A DNA stretch of 64,000 nucleotides from JAIEPX01 sp963725255 (GTDB lineage: Bacteria; Pseudomonadota; Gammaproteobacteria; JAIEPX01). Shown here piece after piece: positions 1 to 9,063 of this stretch (the stretch's first letter is position 1; every line of letters begins with the position of its first letter). The position numbers and the translations under genes are program-made. The stretch covers positions 124,001 through 188,000 of the forward strand of contig CAVRXV010000009.1 of NCBI GenBank assembly GCA_963725255.1, read 5' to 3'. The notes under the pieces are model-generated. The model did not search any database, had not been told where the DNA came from, and saw nothing but the letters and a program-made list of their open reading frames with translations.

Positions 1-198
1 GTTTAAGGCCATTAATGCTGATAACAGTGCAGCCACCCACATGACTGCCGGTGCCATCGCTTGAATTAAACCTGGATCAACACTTAATGCCATTGGAAAT
101 AAGGCAATCACCATCACAAAAAATAGCACAGGTAGCAGTAATTCTGCGCGACTACGAAAATTTGCAATAAGATCATGAAGCCAAAATTGTCTAAGCAT
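1..198 (-). CDS. ccmB: Heme exporter subunit CcmB, N-terminal part (runs off the window)
   Basis: The 66 codons in the window encode the N-terminus of CcmB, the membrane subunit of the CcmAB heme/cytochrome c maturation ABC transporter in the inner membrane. The reading begins MLRQFWLHDLIANFRSRAEL, followed by two hydrophobic stretches (LLPVLFFVMVIALFPMAL and VMWVAALLSALMAL); the family shows the same basic N-terminus, RAELL motif and first membrane spans. It lies 127 bp downstream of ccmA on the same strand, which is looser than the usual tight ccmA-ccmB spacing. The gap holds no recognisable gene. The gene continues beyond base 1, so completeness cannot be judged. Confidence 0.88.
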   Translation of the reverse strand, partial: MLRQFWLHDLIANFRSRAELLLPVLFFVMVIALFPMALSVDPGLIQAMAPAVMWVAALLSALMALN

Positions 199-325
199 AA
201 AATTTTCCACTTGAATCAGACATTATAAAGATGATATTTCAAATGTAGTGAATCCAAAAATCTAACTATTTGAAATCATCCAAGATTCCAACTGCAGGAT
301 CTATAGGATTAGACTCTCTATTCTC

Positions 326-973
326 TCACACAGTTAAATATAACATCTGTATAGAAATTTCCTTGAGCTCGACAGGCTGATGAGAAGTCAGCACCACTAT
401 CCCACCTTCATTTATATGCTCTTGAATTACCGTTTCTAACACATCGATTCCTGCGATATCAATTGAAGTAAAAGGCTCATCCAACAACCATACGGTGCAT
501 TTTTTTGCAAGTAATCTCGAAATAGCGGTACGTTGTTTTTGTCCTGCTGACAACGTTTCACATAAATGATTTTTTAAATTGAAAATTCCCATTCGGTTTA
601 AAACTTCATCAATTAATTGTTCACGCTGCTCTGTATTTTTTGAATCAATAAATATTTTTATATTTTCAGCGACAGTGAGCCGATCTTTTAATCCTAGCTT
701 ATGTCCTAAATAACCAATGTTTCTTTTATACTGAATGCTATCCGCTGAACTTAATTGCCCCTGCCAAAGAATTTCTCCTTCAGCAGGCTCTAGTAATCCG
801 CACAATATGCGCAACAAACTGGATTTTCCAACGCCATTTTCCCCATGAATATGTAATACTTCACCTGGATTGAGCGTGAAATTAATTCCTCGAAAAAGCA
901 GTCGATGATTACGAAGACAGGTTAAATTTTTTACGATCAAACCTTGAGAATTTGAATGCAAAGAAGAGATCAC
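326..973 (-). CDS. ccmA: Cytochrome c biogenesis ATP-binding protein CcmA
   Basis: A 215-aa ABC ATPase that powers the CcmAB complex during c-type cytochrome maturation. Visible motifs are Walker A (GENGVGKSS, about residues 44-52), the ABC signature LSAGQKQR, Walker B (VWLLDEP) and the switch histidine in LTSHQP. Length and motif spacing fit CcmA (about 205-215 aa) better than a generic importer ATPase, and the downstream ccmB fragment settles the assignment. It starts 3 bp after the galU stop on the same strand, so the two may be co-transcribed although they are functionally unrelated. The start used is the first ATG of the frame. Confidence 0.93.
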   Translation of the reverse strand: MISSLHSNSQGLIVKNLTCLRNHRLLFRGINFTLNPGEVLHIHGENGVGKSSLLRILCGLLEPAEGEILWQGQLSSADSIQYKRNIGYLGHKLGLKDRLTVAENIKIFIDSKNTEQREQLIDEVLNRMGIFNLKNHLCETLSAGQKQRTAISRLLAKKCTVWLLDEPFTSIDIAGIDVLETVIQEHINEGGIVVLTSHQPVELKEISIQMLYLTV

Positions 974-976
974 TTA

Positions 977-1870
977 TTAAATCTCACACAATTCTTGCAA
1001 CGGTAAGCTTCCCAAATAGGCTTTAAATTCTTCACCCACTTCAGGATGGCGAAGTGCATAACTTACAGTCGCTTGTAAATAGCCTAATTTACTACCGCAA
1101 TCGTAACGCACACCCTGAAATTGATACGCAAACACATCTTCTTCTTTTAACAATCTTGAAATAGCATCGGTTAATTGAATTTCACCACCCGCTCCGCGAC
1201 CAATTAAAGCAAGATGCTCAAAAATTTTCGGCGTTAAAATATAACGTCCCACCGCAGCTAAATTCGAAGGCGCATCAGAAGGTTGGGGTTTTTCTACAAT
1301 ATCCCTTAAACAACCGGTACTCGGATCTCGTTCATCTAAAGCCATAATGCCATATTTGTGAGTTTCATTCGGTGACACGCGTTGCGCAGCAATGACACTA
1401 CTCGCTGTACTCTGATACATATCAACCATGCGTTCTAAGCAATAATGGTCTTCGCAATCAATTAAATCATCGGCTAACAACACAGCAAACGGTTCATCAC
1501 CCACAATTGATTGTGCACACAGTACTGCATGCCCCAATCCTAGCTGATTTGGTTGCCGCACATACGCACAACTAACGCCGGGAGGTAAAATATTCTTAAC
1601 GATAGACAACATTTCGAGCTTGCCGCTCTCTTCTAGCTTAGATTCTAATTCATAATTAGAGTCAAAATGGTCTTCAATGGCTCTCTTGCTAGAGCTAGTC
1701 ACAAAAATTAACTGCGTGATCCCAGCCGCTACAGCCTCTTCTACGGCATATTGAATCAGTGGGATATCCACGATTGGAAGCATCTCTTTAGGGCTTGCCT
1801 TGGTTGCAGGCAAGAAACGTGTCCCCATTCCTGCCACGGGGAATACCGCTTTAGTCACTTTTTTCAGCAT
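977..1870 (-). CDS. galU: UTP-glucose-1-phosphate uridylyltransferase GalU
   Basis: A 297-aa nucleotidyltransferase that makes UDP-glucose from UTP and glucose-1-phosphate, supplying surface polysaccharide and LPS synthesis in the cytoplasm. The N-terminal nucleotide-binding signature is clear (FPVAGMGTRFLPATKASPKE, about residues 10-29), and downstream GalU blocks include FVTSSSKRAIEDHF, RQPNQLGLGHAV and VEKPQPSDAPSNLAAVGRY. Length matches bacterial GalU. The gene is divergent from the SET-like gene at 2092; the 221-bp region between them must hold both promoters. No disruption is seen. Confidence 0.97.
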   Translation of the reverse strand: MLKKVTKAVFPVAGMGTRFLPATKASPKEMLPIVDIPLIQYAVEEAVAAGITQLIFVTSSSKRAIEDHFDSNYELESKLEESGKLEMLSIVKNILPPGVSCAYVRQPNQLGLGHAVLCAQSIVGDEPFAVLLADDLIDCEDHYCLERMVDMYQSTASSVIAAQRVSPNETHKYGIMALDERDPSTGCLRDIVEKPQPSDAPSNLAAVGRYILTPKIFEHLALIGRGAGGEIQLTDAISRLLKEEDVFAYQFQGVRYDCGSKLGYLQATVSYALRHPEVGEEFKAYLGSLPLQELCEI

Positions 1871-2091
1871 GATGACGCCTTCTACAGTTGATAACTCAGA
1901 GCAATGTTAAGACAAATTAGTGACTATCACAACAACAGCATCTCTCGGTTAAACATTTTGGGTGTTTTAGTAACTAACTGCCCTGTATTCATGGGTATCA
2001 TGCCGTTATCCCTATCAATTATTAATATTATATGGTATAGTGACGCGTTTTAAAGCGCTTAAATAAAATTACGTTAAAGTCGAGGATAATT

Positions 2092-3777
2092 ATGAAACTA
2101 AACTCAGCAGAATTACTTTCAGTACTATCAAAATTACAAAGCAACCCGAATGTCCAATTTGTAGATTCCAATGATCCCAGCGTGCAGGGATTATTTCCAC
2201 AGACACTACTACGATCTACGAACGCTGATTTAGAAGGCCCACTCGAGCCTATTTTTTATGCCAAACCTACCGAGACATTACTGATCGCAGATAAACCTCC
2301 AGCACTAGGCGGCCTTGTAAAATCAATATCAGTTAAAGATTTTTGTGAGCAAGAAAAAATTCAGTGGTCAGATGCTCCACTTATTCATCAAAAACGTCGA
2401 CAAAATTTATTTAAAAATGTTGCTGCTGTTAGTTTAGAAGTACATTCTTTTCAAACTTGGAATCAGGGAGCCAAACATTTTGTTATTGCTGACATGAGTA
2501 CAAACCAAGAACCACAATACAAATCCGTTGGAAAAGGTGCTTTTTATTATTCAAAGGACAAGAAACCTTTAGCAGCAGGCGTTTGTGTTGGAAACTATTC
2601 AGGTGTGATTGTTTCGCAAGGTGATGGAAAATTTAATCCGTATGGATTTCTCGCGGGGAAAGATAAAACTCAAGTGAATACTTTTTGGCAACTATACGGG
2701 CGTGCACTGTATGATGCACAATCAGTTTATAATAATACTACTTATTTTCAGCATGCGCTACTTGAAGAAGACATTGAAAAAGTATCAATGCCTGCACATC
2801 TCAAAAAATTAGTTCTTACAGCTAACCTTGTTCCCAATCAGGGTGTCAATTCTCCTGTCCCAACAGTCAGCTTTATCTCTAGACGAGAAATTCAGGATGG
2901 AGAGCCGTTGTGTTATCCGTTCGGCAAATATTGGACAGATATGGCTGAAAGTAAAGCTGGTGATGGAAGTTTTGCGTTATTTGATTTAGATGGAGATATT
3001 ATCGGTATGGTAGATCTGCAAAATCGATTTACTCTTAATCCGCGGTATAATCCTGAAGGAAAAAGACCTGCTCCACGATGCGATGCTGGAGACAATGAGA
3101 GGGTCTGCAATATTCTTGAAGCAGTAACGAAAGTAAATCGAGACTGCGCAGTAATCTTTCTAAATAATATCCGTTTCATCGCAAATTTTCATCTCAACCG
3201 AAAAAAATCGAATGGTAAAAGTTATTACGAGAAAAATGATTTAGCTGTCATTAAGAAAATTCAGACCATGGGTTCTCACGACGATCCTAATCAAGTTTTT
3301 GAACAACTAGAAGCGTTTAAAAATAAACTCAAAGTATCTCATAAACACCTTGAACCATTAATTTTAGAATTATCGATACAATTAAACTTTTATAAAGGCC
3401 ATCGTCAATTGCTCGAGTCAAAACAAAAAGACACATCAGTCGCTACTCAGACTATACCACAACAACCTACAGCAGCTCGCGTGGACGAACCAACCATAAA
3501 GGTGCTTTATTCAGTACTGAAACAAAATACGACTGAAAAAGGCTGGAAAATGGATACAAAGCAAAATTTTTGGATCGAAGGCGACGAAGCTTTATTAAGA
3601 CAAATTCGTGCTCATCTTGAAAAGCTTTCAGTCACGTCGACTTTACAAAAAGCCGCTAATTCTGAAATATTTCGACTTAAATTACCCGCATCAAGTTTGT
3701 TAAACAAACCTCTCACACCGATGAACACAAGCGATACGAAAAAAGAAGCGGGGATTTCTCTTGACGGGAAGAAATAA
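2092..3777 (+). CDS. Putative effector with a SET-like methyltransferase domain
   Basis: A 561-aa protein of no certain family. Residues about 145-282 read like a SET lysine-methyltransferase core: VGKGAFYYSKDKKPLAAG followed by VGNYSGVIV (compare the GxGxfA...G..vgeYxGe block), then after an insert LTANLVPNQGVNSPVP at the NHSxxPN position, and SFISRREIQDGEPLCYPFGK at the RDIxxGEELxxdYG position. The Asn-His-Ser triplet is not conserved exactly, so activity is uncertain. The C-terminal half is polar and unrecognised. Upstream are an AT-rich TATAGT-like -10 (2036) and a GAGGA ribosome site before the ATG. In Legionella a SET effector (RomA/LegAS4) modifies host histones; a similar role here is inference only. 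Confidence 0.55.
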   Translation: MKLNSAELLSVLSKLQSNPNVQFVDSNDPSVQGLFPQTLLRSTNADLEGPLEPIFYAKPTETLLIADKPPALGGLVKSISVKDFCEQEKIQWSDAPLIHQKRRQNLFKNVAAVSLEVHSFQTWNQGAKHFVIADMSTNQEPQYKSVGKGAFYYSKDKKPLAAGVCVGNYSGVIVSQGDGKFNPYGFLAGKDKTQVNTFWQLYGRALYDAQSVYNNTTYFQHALLEEDIEKVSMPAHLKKLVLTANLVPNQGVNSPVPTVSFISRREIQDGEPLCYPFGKYWTDMAESKAGDGSFALFDLDGDIIGMVDLQNRFTLNPRYNPEGKRPAPRCDAGDNERVCNILEAVTKVNRDCAVIFLNNIRFIANFHLNRKKSNGKSYYEKNDLAVIKKIQTMGSHDDPNQVFEQLEAFKNKLKVSHKHLEPLILELSIQLNFYKGHRQLLESKQKDTSVATQTIPQQPTAARVDEPTIKVLYSVLKQNTTEKGWKMDTKQNFWIEGDEALLRQIRAHLEKLSVTSTLQKAANSEIFRLKLPASSLLNKPLTPMNTSDTKKEAGISLDGKK

Positions 3778-3796
3778 ATCTTATGGATCTCATGAG

Positions 3797-3895
3797 TTGG
3801 GCTAGGTAAGCCGACCTTTTCAAGATCGCCCTTCGTTTCGTACAAATTCGTTGCGTTCTTAAAGTCGGCGCGAGATTCCCACTGTCTTTTCGGCA
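3797..3895. repeat. Dispersed repeat, copy A
   Basis: The 339-bp gap after the SET-like gene holds no convincing gene. Its first half contains a repeat with two recognisable pieces. GACCTTTTCAAGATCGCC is related to the left arm of the neighbouring stem-loop at 3937. AAAGTCGGCG followed about 13 bases later by CTGTCTTTTCGG (3861-3893) recurs, reversed and diverged, at 10439-10471. An open frame across it on the minus strand is most likely repeat-derived rather than a gene. Confidence 0.5.
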
Positions 3896-3936
3896 TAATT
3901 AACGTTGATATTTTTTTAAAAGAACCTACGGAGTTG

Positions 3937-4042
3937 GACTGGGCAAGACAACCTTTTCAAGAACGCCGTAAATACATCCATGTAGGCTTCGGTCGAAACA
4001 TCCTGTTTCTCACGATCTTGAAAAGGTAGATCTTGCCCAGTC
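3937..4042. repeat. Imperfect stem-loop repeat
   Basis: Left arm GACTGGGCAAGACAACCTTT (3937 onward) pairs with the right arm ending GATCTTGCCCAGTC (4042); both arms continue through CTTTTCAAGA/TCTTGAAAAG, giving about 25 bp of imperfect complementarity around an approximately 50-base loop that itself contains TACATCCATGTA. It lies between the SET-like gene and the broken ankyrin gene, whose stop is at 4117. It could act as a terminator for either convergent transcript; no function can be shown. Confidence 0.65.
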
Positions 4043-4116
4043 TTTTGTATCCGTTCAGTAATGTACATCGCTGAACGATACGATTGATAGAAACCCAACA
4101 ATATTTATTAGTTGGT

Positions 4117-4699
4117 TTAAGGTGCTTGCTGCTGTTTTGCCGCTAGTTTGGTTGTATGATCGTCAAGGATTTTCACAATATGATCATGACCACTTTTAAC
4201 GGCAAGGTCTCTTGCGCTTATGCTTTTTGCAAAAAAATTCATGGCTGGAACCGGTGCTTTGTCAACAGCGCCAGCTTCCAGCAGGTGCTGCACAACTAAA
4301 TCATGGCCATTTGCGCAGGCCACGCAGAGCGGCGTAGCACCTATCTTGATTGTTTTGTTAATATCAGCTCCAGCTTTTGTTAATGCATCAACAATCTCTA
4401 ATGAACCATTCTGACAAGCCATATAAAGTGACGTGGCTCCTTCAGGAGGCTCTGCCAGATCGATGTCAACCCCTTGTTTAATGAGTAGACGCACAATATC
4501 AATATGCCCATTCACGACAGCCACTAACAGAGGGATTTTACTGTTAGGCAGCTGCATACTTATATCGTATTTTTCAGCAAGTTTCTCAACAATCGCAAGA
4601 TGACCATACATGCACGCCACACTAAGTGCCGTCTGCCCAGACGAATGAACTGCAAAGCAGTCAGCCCCCGCGTCTAGCAGTTTGATGACAGACGAGAGG
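4117..4699 (-). pseudogene. C-terminal part of the IS-split ankyrin/C58-like protease gene
   Basis: This is the 3' portion of the gene interrupted by the IS3 element at 4700-5948. The frame carries ankyrin repeats with the usual GATSLYMACQNGSLEIVDAL and GATPLCVACANGHDLVVQHL consensus. Joining position 4696 to 5949, i.e. counting the duplicated AGG once, fuses it in frame to the 5' part: the junction reads QRGHLSSVIKLLDAGAD, a normal ankyrin unit. The reconstructed gene is 3165 bp (1055 codons including the stop). A GTG/ATG start could allow the fragment to be made alone, but it would lack the protease-like domain. Upstream 4118 to 4620 is a clean open frame from an internal ATG. Confidence 0.85.
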
Positions 4700-4730
4700 T
4701 GATCTTACCCCAATAAAACACACACTCAAG

Positions 4731-5591
4731 TTAAGCAACACAGCGCTCCTCAAACTCTATCGGAGATAGATAGTTCAAATAAGAATGCTTTCGTTGCCGA
4801 TTATAAAATAGCTCAATGTATTCAAACAAAGAGCTTCTTGCCTCACTTCGCTTATGGTAATCATTATGATGAACAAGCTCAACTTTGAGACTGTGAAAAA
4901 AGCTCTCCACCACAGCATTATCATAACATTCACCTTTGCGACTCATACTGCATACCATACCATAGGATCTCAATAACGCTTGATAATTTTTTGCATAATA
5001 CTCCTTCCCTCTATCCGAATGGATTAACATCCCTTGAGCTATTTGTCTTTGACAAACTGCGTTCCTCAAAGCTTGTTGAGCTAATTTGCTTTCTAAACGC
5101 TCACCCATTGACCACCCGACAACTTTTCGTGAAAATAAATCTAAAACCACAGCCAAAAACAACCAACCCTCTCGAGTAGGTATGTAGGTGACATCACAGG
5201 CCCAGACTTGATTCATCATACCAGGTGAAAATTCACGATCTAATAGGTTTTTTGCTGGATTTAAGCTCTTCCTTGAATCTGTTGTGATCCTAAATTTCTT
5301 GATCGTTTTAGGGACAATTTTTGCAATGTGCATCAATCGTGCCACTCGATTCAAACTGCATTTATATCCCAGCTCTAACAATGTTTTATGAATTCTTGGA
5401 GCACCATATACCTGCCTATTCTGATTAAAAATTTGGTGTATTCTCTCAATGAGTTGCTGATTTTCTTTTGTCCTGGCTGAGTTCGGACAAGTCAACCAAT
5501 TATAAAATCCTCGACGTGATACCATCATCACTTTGCAAAGCAAAGTGATGGGATAAATCTCTCGATTGGTTTTAATAAATGTGTACTTCAC
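4731..5591 (-). CDS. IS3-family transposase OrfB (DDE integrase)
   Basis: The catalytic part of the transposase, 286 aa from a possible GTG start that overlaps the orfA stop (GTGA). It has the HTH_21-like N-terminal region (IHQIFNQNRQVYGAPRIHKT) and an rve integrase core with D in VWACDVTYIPT, D in LIHSDRGKEY and E in the NAVVESFFHSLK block, i.e. the DDE triad with the family spacing. It is probably produced mainly as an OrfAB fusion by -1 slippage at the heptamer AAAAAAG (5627-5621), after which the -1 frame continues open into orfB. It shares the IS with orfA and nothing else. Confidence 0.95.
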   Translation of the reverse strand: MKYTFIKTNREIYPITLLCKVMMVSRRGFYNWLTCPNSARTKENQQLIERIHQIFNQNRQVYGAPRIHKTLLELGYKCSLNRVARLMHIAKIVPKTIKKFRITTDSRKSLNPAKNLLDREFSPGMMNQVWACDVTYIPTREGWLFLAVVLDLFSRKVVGWSMGERLESKLAQQALRNAVCQRQIAQGMLIHSDRGKEYYAKNYQALLRSYGMVCSMSRKGECYDNAVVESFFHSLKVELVHHNDYHKRSEARSSLFEYIELFYNRQRKHSYLNYLSPIEFEERCVA

Positions 5592-5905
5592 TCGGCATTC
5601 TCTGTGAAGTACACTGCTGCCTTTTTTAGGATTTCGTTCTCCAGCTCAAGTTGCCTTATTTTAGCTTTTAAAGCTTTTGTTTCATCGATTGGTTTGTGAT
5701 GTTGCCCCTTGCCAGGAAAGGCCTTCTTACCATTAGCTTGAATTTCTTTTTGCCATTTATACAATTGATTACGCTTTACCCCTAGCTCACGCGCTAACTG
5801 AGCAGCGTTTGTATCCTTTTGCTCTAATAATCGAACAGCCTCTCGTTTAAACTCAGGACTTAAGGTTGGGTTCTTCATAGCTAAACTCCTATAATGGAGC
5901 ACCAT
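5588..5905 (-). CDS. IS3-family transposase OrfA (HTH_Tnp_1)
   Basis: A 105-aa DNA-binding protein with the family helix-turn-helix (LSPEFKREAVRLLEQ, then AQLARELGVKRNQLYKWQKE, about residues 13-52) and a C-terminal leucine-zipper-like segment (KAKIRQLELENEILKKAA). It binds the IS ends and, after -1 frameshifting, forms the N-terminus of the full transposase. The slippery A AAA AAG lies in phase at the LKK codons about 33 bases before the stop, the standard position in this family. The ATG at 5905 is 43 bp inside the right inverted repeat. Confidence 0.94.
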   Translation of the reverse strand: MVLHYRSLAMKNPTLSPEFKREAVRLLEQKDTNAAQLARELGVKRNQLYKWQKEIQANGKKAFPGKGQHHKPIDETKALKAKIRQLELENEILKKAAVYFTENAE

Positions 5906-5929
5906 AGTGCCCCCGTTTAAGAGTGTGTG

Positions 5930-8533
5930 TCAATTTGGGGGAGGTTCAAGGTGACCCCTTTGGCAAGCCGCCAGAAGTGGTGTTCTGCCGTTAGCCGTGG
6001 CTATGTTGCAGTCTGCGCCTGCATCAAGCAACACATTAGCCACGTCATAATGCTTTTCGCTAAGAGCTAAAAATAGTGGTGTTTGCCCATGCGAATCCTG
6101 TTTATTTAGAACAGTATCAGATAGCAGCGCGTTTACAGCGTCAACGTTTCCATGCATTGCGACCAAATGAAAAAGCGTTCTTTTATTTTCCATCATACAA
6201 TTAGGATCAAGTCCTTTTTGAATTAGTACTTCAAAAGTATCCTGCTGAAAAAAATAAGATAAAGAGAGTATTAACTTTCGCATCATTGAAATATCAGCTA
6301 GGGAAACGTCACTACTTTTAAGTTGTGCAGTGAAATATTCAGTAGAAATAGCATCCTTATTAGACATAGACTCCATTAATAATATAAAGAGATTGATAGG
6401 TCGCTCTGCTGCTTTTAAGCTTAAATCTAATAATTCTATTTTTGATTTGTCATCTAATGGTTGACCAAAACCATAGACATGAAACTGTAATGCGGGCGCT
6501 TCATTATTAAATATAGGAACCTCTCTCAAAAGAATGCTAGCAGTCGACTCTGCATCAGCACGCATAACATAATTAGCACCATATTGGTTGGTATCATAGA
6601 AATAGTAATTTCCTTTAAACCTGCACAGACCAACTGCATGCCCGAAAAGTTGTCTATTTTTACCTTCAATACTCTCAGCTAAATAGGATACGTAAACCAA
6701 AGTATTTTCTTTAACTATCTTCGGCAGCAATTCTGCTAAACTTCCGGTGACTGGTACAACTATATTGCATTCACTGGGAACATTTTCGAGATGGCTTTCA
6801 TTTCCTGAGGATTTGCTAGCTACCATCCACTTTACAAAGGGGATTACTAATTGCTGGTCTCTATCAGAGACAGGAGAAACACCGTCCCATTTCACAAAAA
6901 AATCTAAAATATTTGAGAAGGAATTTGATTTGCTGCTATTAAATTGCTCCCACATGCATTTAAGCCAAAACTGTGTTAATCGACTACATTGACCTAGACC
7001 TTCATGTTCTAAATTCAATAATTCATTTGCCGCGTCACTGCTTGTTTTACCATCAAACTTTTCGTTGAGTATAACTTTAGTCAAGAAGCAATAAAGTTTC
7101 ATCTGCAAATAAAAGTTTGTGCTGCCATTTTTAAGTGGTGCATCTTCAGTCATCAAGGTGACGAGAATCTTTTTTCCATCTAGGCTGCCCTTGGCACACA
7201 AATCAGCAGCATAATCTATTGGGGTATAACTTCTTTTGTCTGCGTGAGTGATAACACTTGCATCGCACCGTAGCAAAAAATCGAACGCGCGAACCTTGGA
7301 TGACCTTATTGCATAACCTAAAGCTGTGCGGCCTTGATTATCTTCAGCGGCTATGTCTGCATCCAGGTGATATAACTCACGTAATATCTTTATGTCACCA
7401 TTAACAGCCGCAAGCATTAAATAAGTTTGCCCTTTTTTATTTTTTTGATCGATATCAATGTGTTTTTGATTAAACAAATAACTGGCAATATCAGTGTGAT
7501 TATTTTTTAAAGCGATGTGAATGGCATTATTTCCTTTATGGTCATAGCAATTTACTTTCGCCCCATTATTCAATAATTCACGAACACTAGCTCCATCGCC
7601 AGCTTGAGCGGCACGAAACAAGGCTAGATTAGCTTCATTTTCTGCTATCACTTGTCCAGCTAGCGTTGTAAAACGTAATCTTGATTCAACCTCATTAGGA
7701 TTATCTTGCGAACCAGTTATGTTTAATTTTTCTTTATAAGCAGCGTGAGTTGATAAATAGACTTTCATCGCTTCAGTGGTATCTGAATTAAACAAGACAA
7801 TTAGCCGTTTATTATCAATTAAAGCACATAGAACACATCCCTCAGCACTAACATCTCCACCAAAAAAATAACGTACCTTATGCGGTATATTATATGCATC
7901 TAAGTAGGGCACTAAATCTTGTTCTCTAACCGCACCATGATCTGGTAGTTTGTAATTAACCCGGATAAATTCAGCGCCTTCATAAAAAAACCTATCGGGA
8001 TTGTCGGGCACTGGAAACTCCATTTCCTGCAGACGCTTCTTTTGTTCATCTCGTTCGCGGGTCCGTGCTAGATGGTTTGCAACTTCTTGTTTGGCTGCAT
8101 TTAAACCTAGGCCTTTAAAAAGTACGAGAGGCGGTGATACTTTGTCTGAGCACTCATGATAGGTAATGGATATGCCTAATCCATTTGAAATGATGACCCC
8201 ACCAGAGTGATTTTCTGGATTAATTCCATGATTACGTGCCGGATCCTGCCAGTCATAACCATTATAATCATTTAACTCGATATAATTTATAAACCGACCT
8301 TGCATGTAAGCAGCAACACGATCACTTGCTTCTTGCTCCGTACAATCTTGATAGATAGCAACCGCTTCATCTTTACTCTTGAAACAAAAAATAACGTCTT
8401 GTGATTTATCAGCAGCTCCTTCGCTGCATAAAGTAACATGCTTGACATAATCAAGACCTGCAACACCATGCGCTTGCACTAAAACTCGCATAGGGTTGGA
8501 GAAATCATTTGCTCTTATAAATGTTACTCTCAT
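5930..8533 (-). pseudogene. Ankyrin-repeat protein with YopT-like (C58) protease domain, 5' part, interrupted by IS3
   Basis: The N-terminal 860 codons of a putative 1054-aa effector. I place the start at 8533 because GGGAG lies 8 bases upstream; an earlier in-frame ATG has no ribosome site and lies just after a TATAAT at 8582-8577. Ankyrin repeats cover about residues 295-440 and resume near 780. Between them is a papain-like pattern: Cys516 in LGQCSRLTQFWLKC, His632 in FGHAVGLCRFKGNYYFYD, and Asp647 in YDTNQYG. The spacings of 116 and 15 resemble YopT (C139, H258, D274: 119 and 16). The IS adds the junk tail EPPPN. The truncated product might keep its protease domain but loses its last ankyrin repeats. 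Protease activity is inferred. Confidence 0.7.
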
Positions 8534-8661
8534 AGGGCTCCCGTTATTCTTATAGGGTATTAAGGCGATCATTGCAATTATAGCAGATTCTGCTCTAGTT
8601 ATAAGTATATGAAATTTAATGTTTTTTTATGTAAACGTTGGCTGATTTTATTGATTTTAGA

Positions 8662-9063
8662 TTAAAGCTGGATAAACTGCGGCAGCAGTTTTCTGTAATC
8701 TTCTTCGGTGAGACACTCACGAATACGATGCAACATCGAACATAAATATTGATATGGTTCAATACCGTTTACCTTACAAGTTTCGATTAGCGTATAGAAT
8801 GTTGCTCCAGCCCTTGCACCTGATGGGCTCCCCATAAACATCCAATTTTTGCGTCCAAGGGCAAACGGGCGGATGGCATTCTCTAGCAGGTTGTTATCAA
8901 TCTCGATATGGCCATCTTTGAGATAGTTATTTAATAATTCCCAGTTGGATTGCGTATAACGAATCGCTTCACCAATTTTGCTTTGTACAGGTGTTTTTGT
9001 GAGATGGTTATCTAGCCATATTTTGAATGATATTAATTGTGGTGTAGATTTCTCTTTGCGCAC
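8662..9063 (-). pseudogene. IS66 TnpC, C-terminal fragment after a frameshift
   Basis: A 133-codon frame carrying the conserved IS66 transposase C-terminus: NNYLKDGHIEIDNNLLENAI followed by RPFALGRKNWMFMGSPSGAR and then ATFYTLIETCKVNGIEPYQY. The catalytic Glu-bearing IEIDNNxxE block is here, whereas the earlier catalytic Asp residues lie in the upstream frame (9033-10175). The two frames overlap by about 30 bp, and the reading of both matches the family, so a small indel near 9050-9075 broke the gene. Confidence 0.88.

Larger units (their letters stand above)
4700..5948 (-). mobile_element. IS3-family insertion sequence, 1249 bp, with 3-bp target duplication
   Basis: The ends are 28-bp imperfect inverted repeats. 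The left begins TGATCTTACCCCAA and the right, read inward, begins TGAACCTCCCCCAA; both finish with ACACACACTC. The element is flanked by AGG on both sides (4697-4699 and 5949-5951), a 3-bp target duplication typical of the family. It contains orfA and orfB on the minus strand with a -1 frameshift site. Everything looks intact, and the host gene reads through perfectly once the element is removed, so insertion appears recent. Confidence 0.93.

Noticed and set aside
2011..2041. PmrA-type regulatory site (TTAATATT direct repeat) upstream of the SET-like gene
   Set aside because: Only one TTAATATT half is present and no correctly spaced partner; the region is simply AT-rich.
2913..3179. Minus-strand open frame inside the SET-like gene
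   Set aside because: Antisense shadow of a well supported coding frame; no independent evidence.
3612..3896. 94-codon minus-strand open frame
   Set aside because: It covers a dispersed repeat and the antisense of the SET-like gene end; it has no ribosome site or protein-like conservation that I can see.
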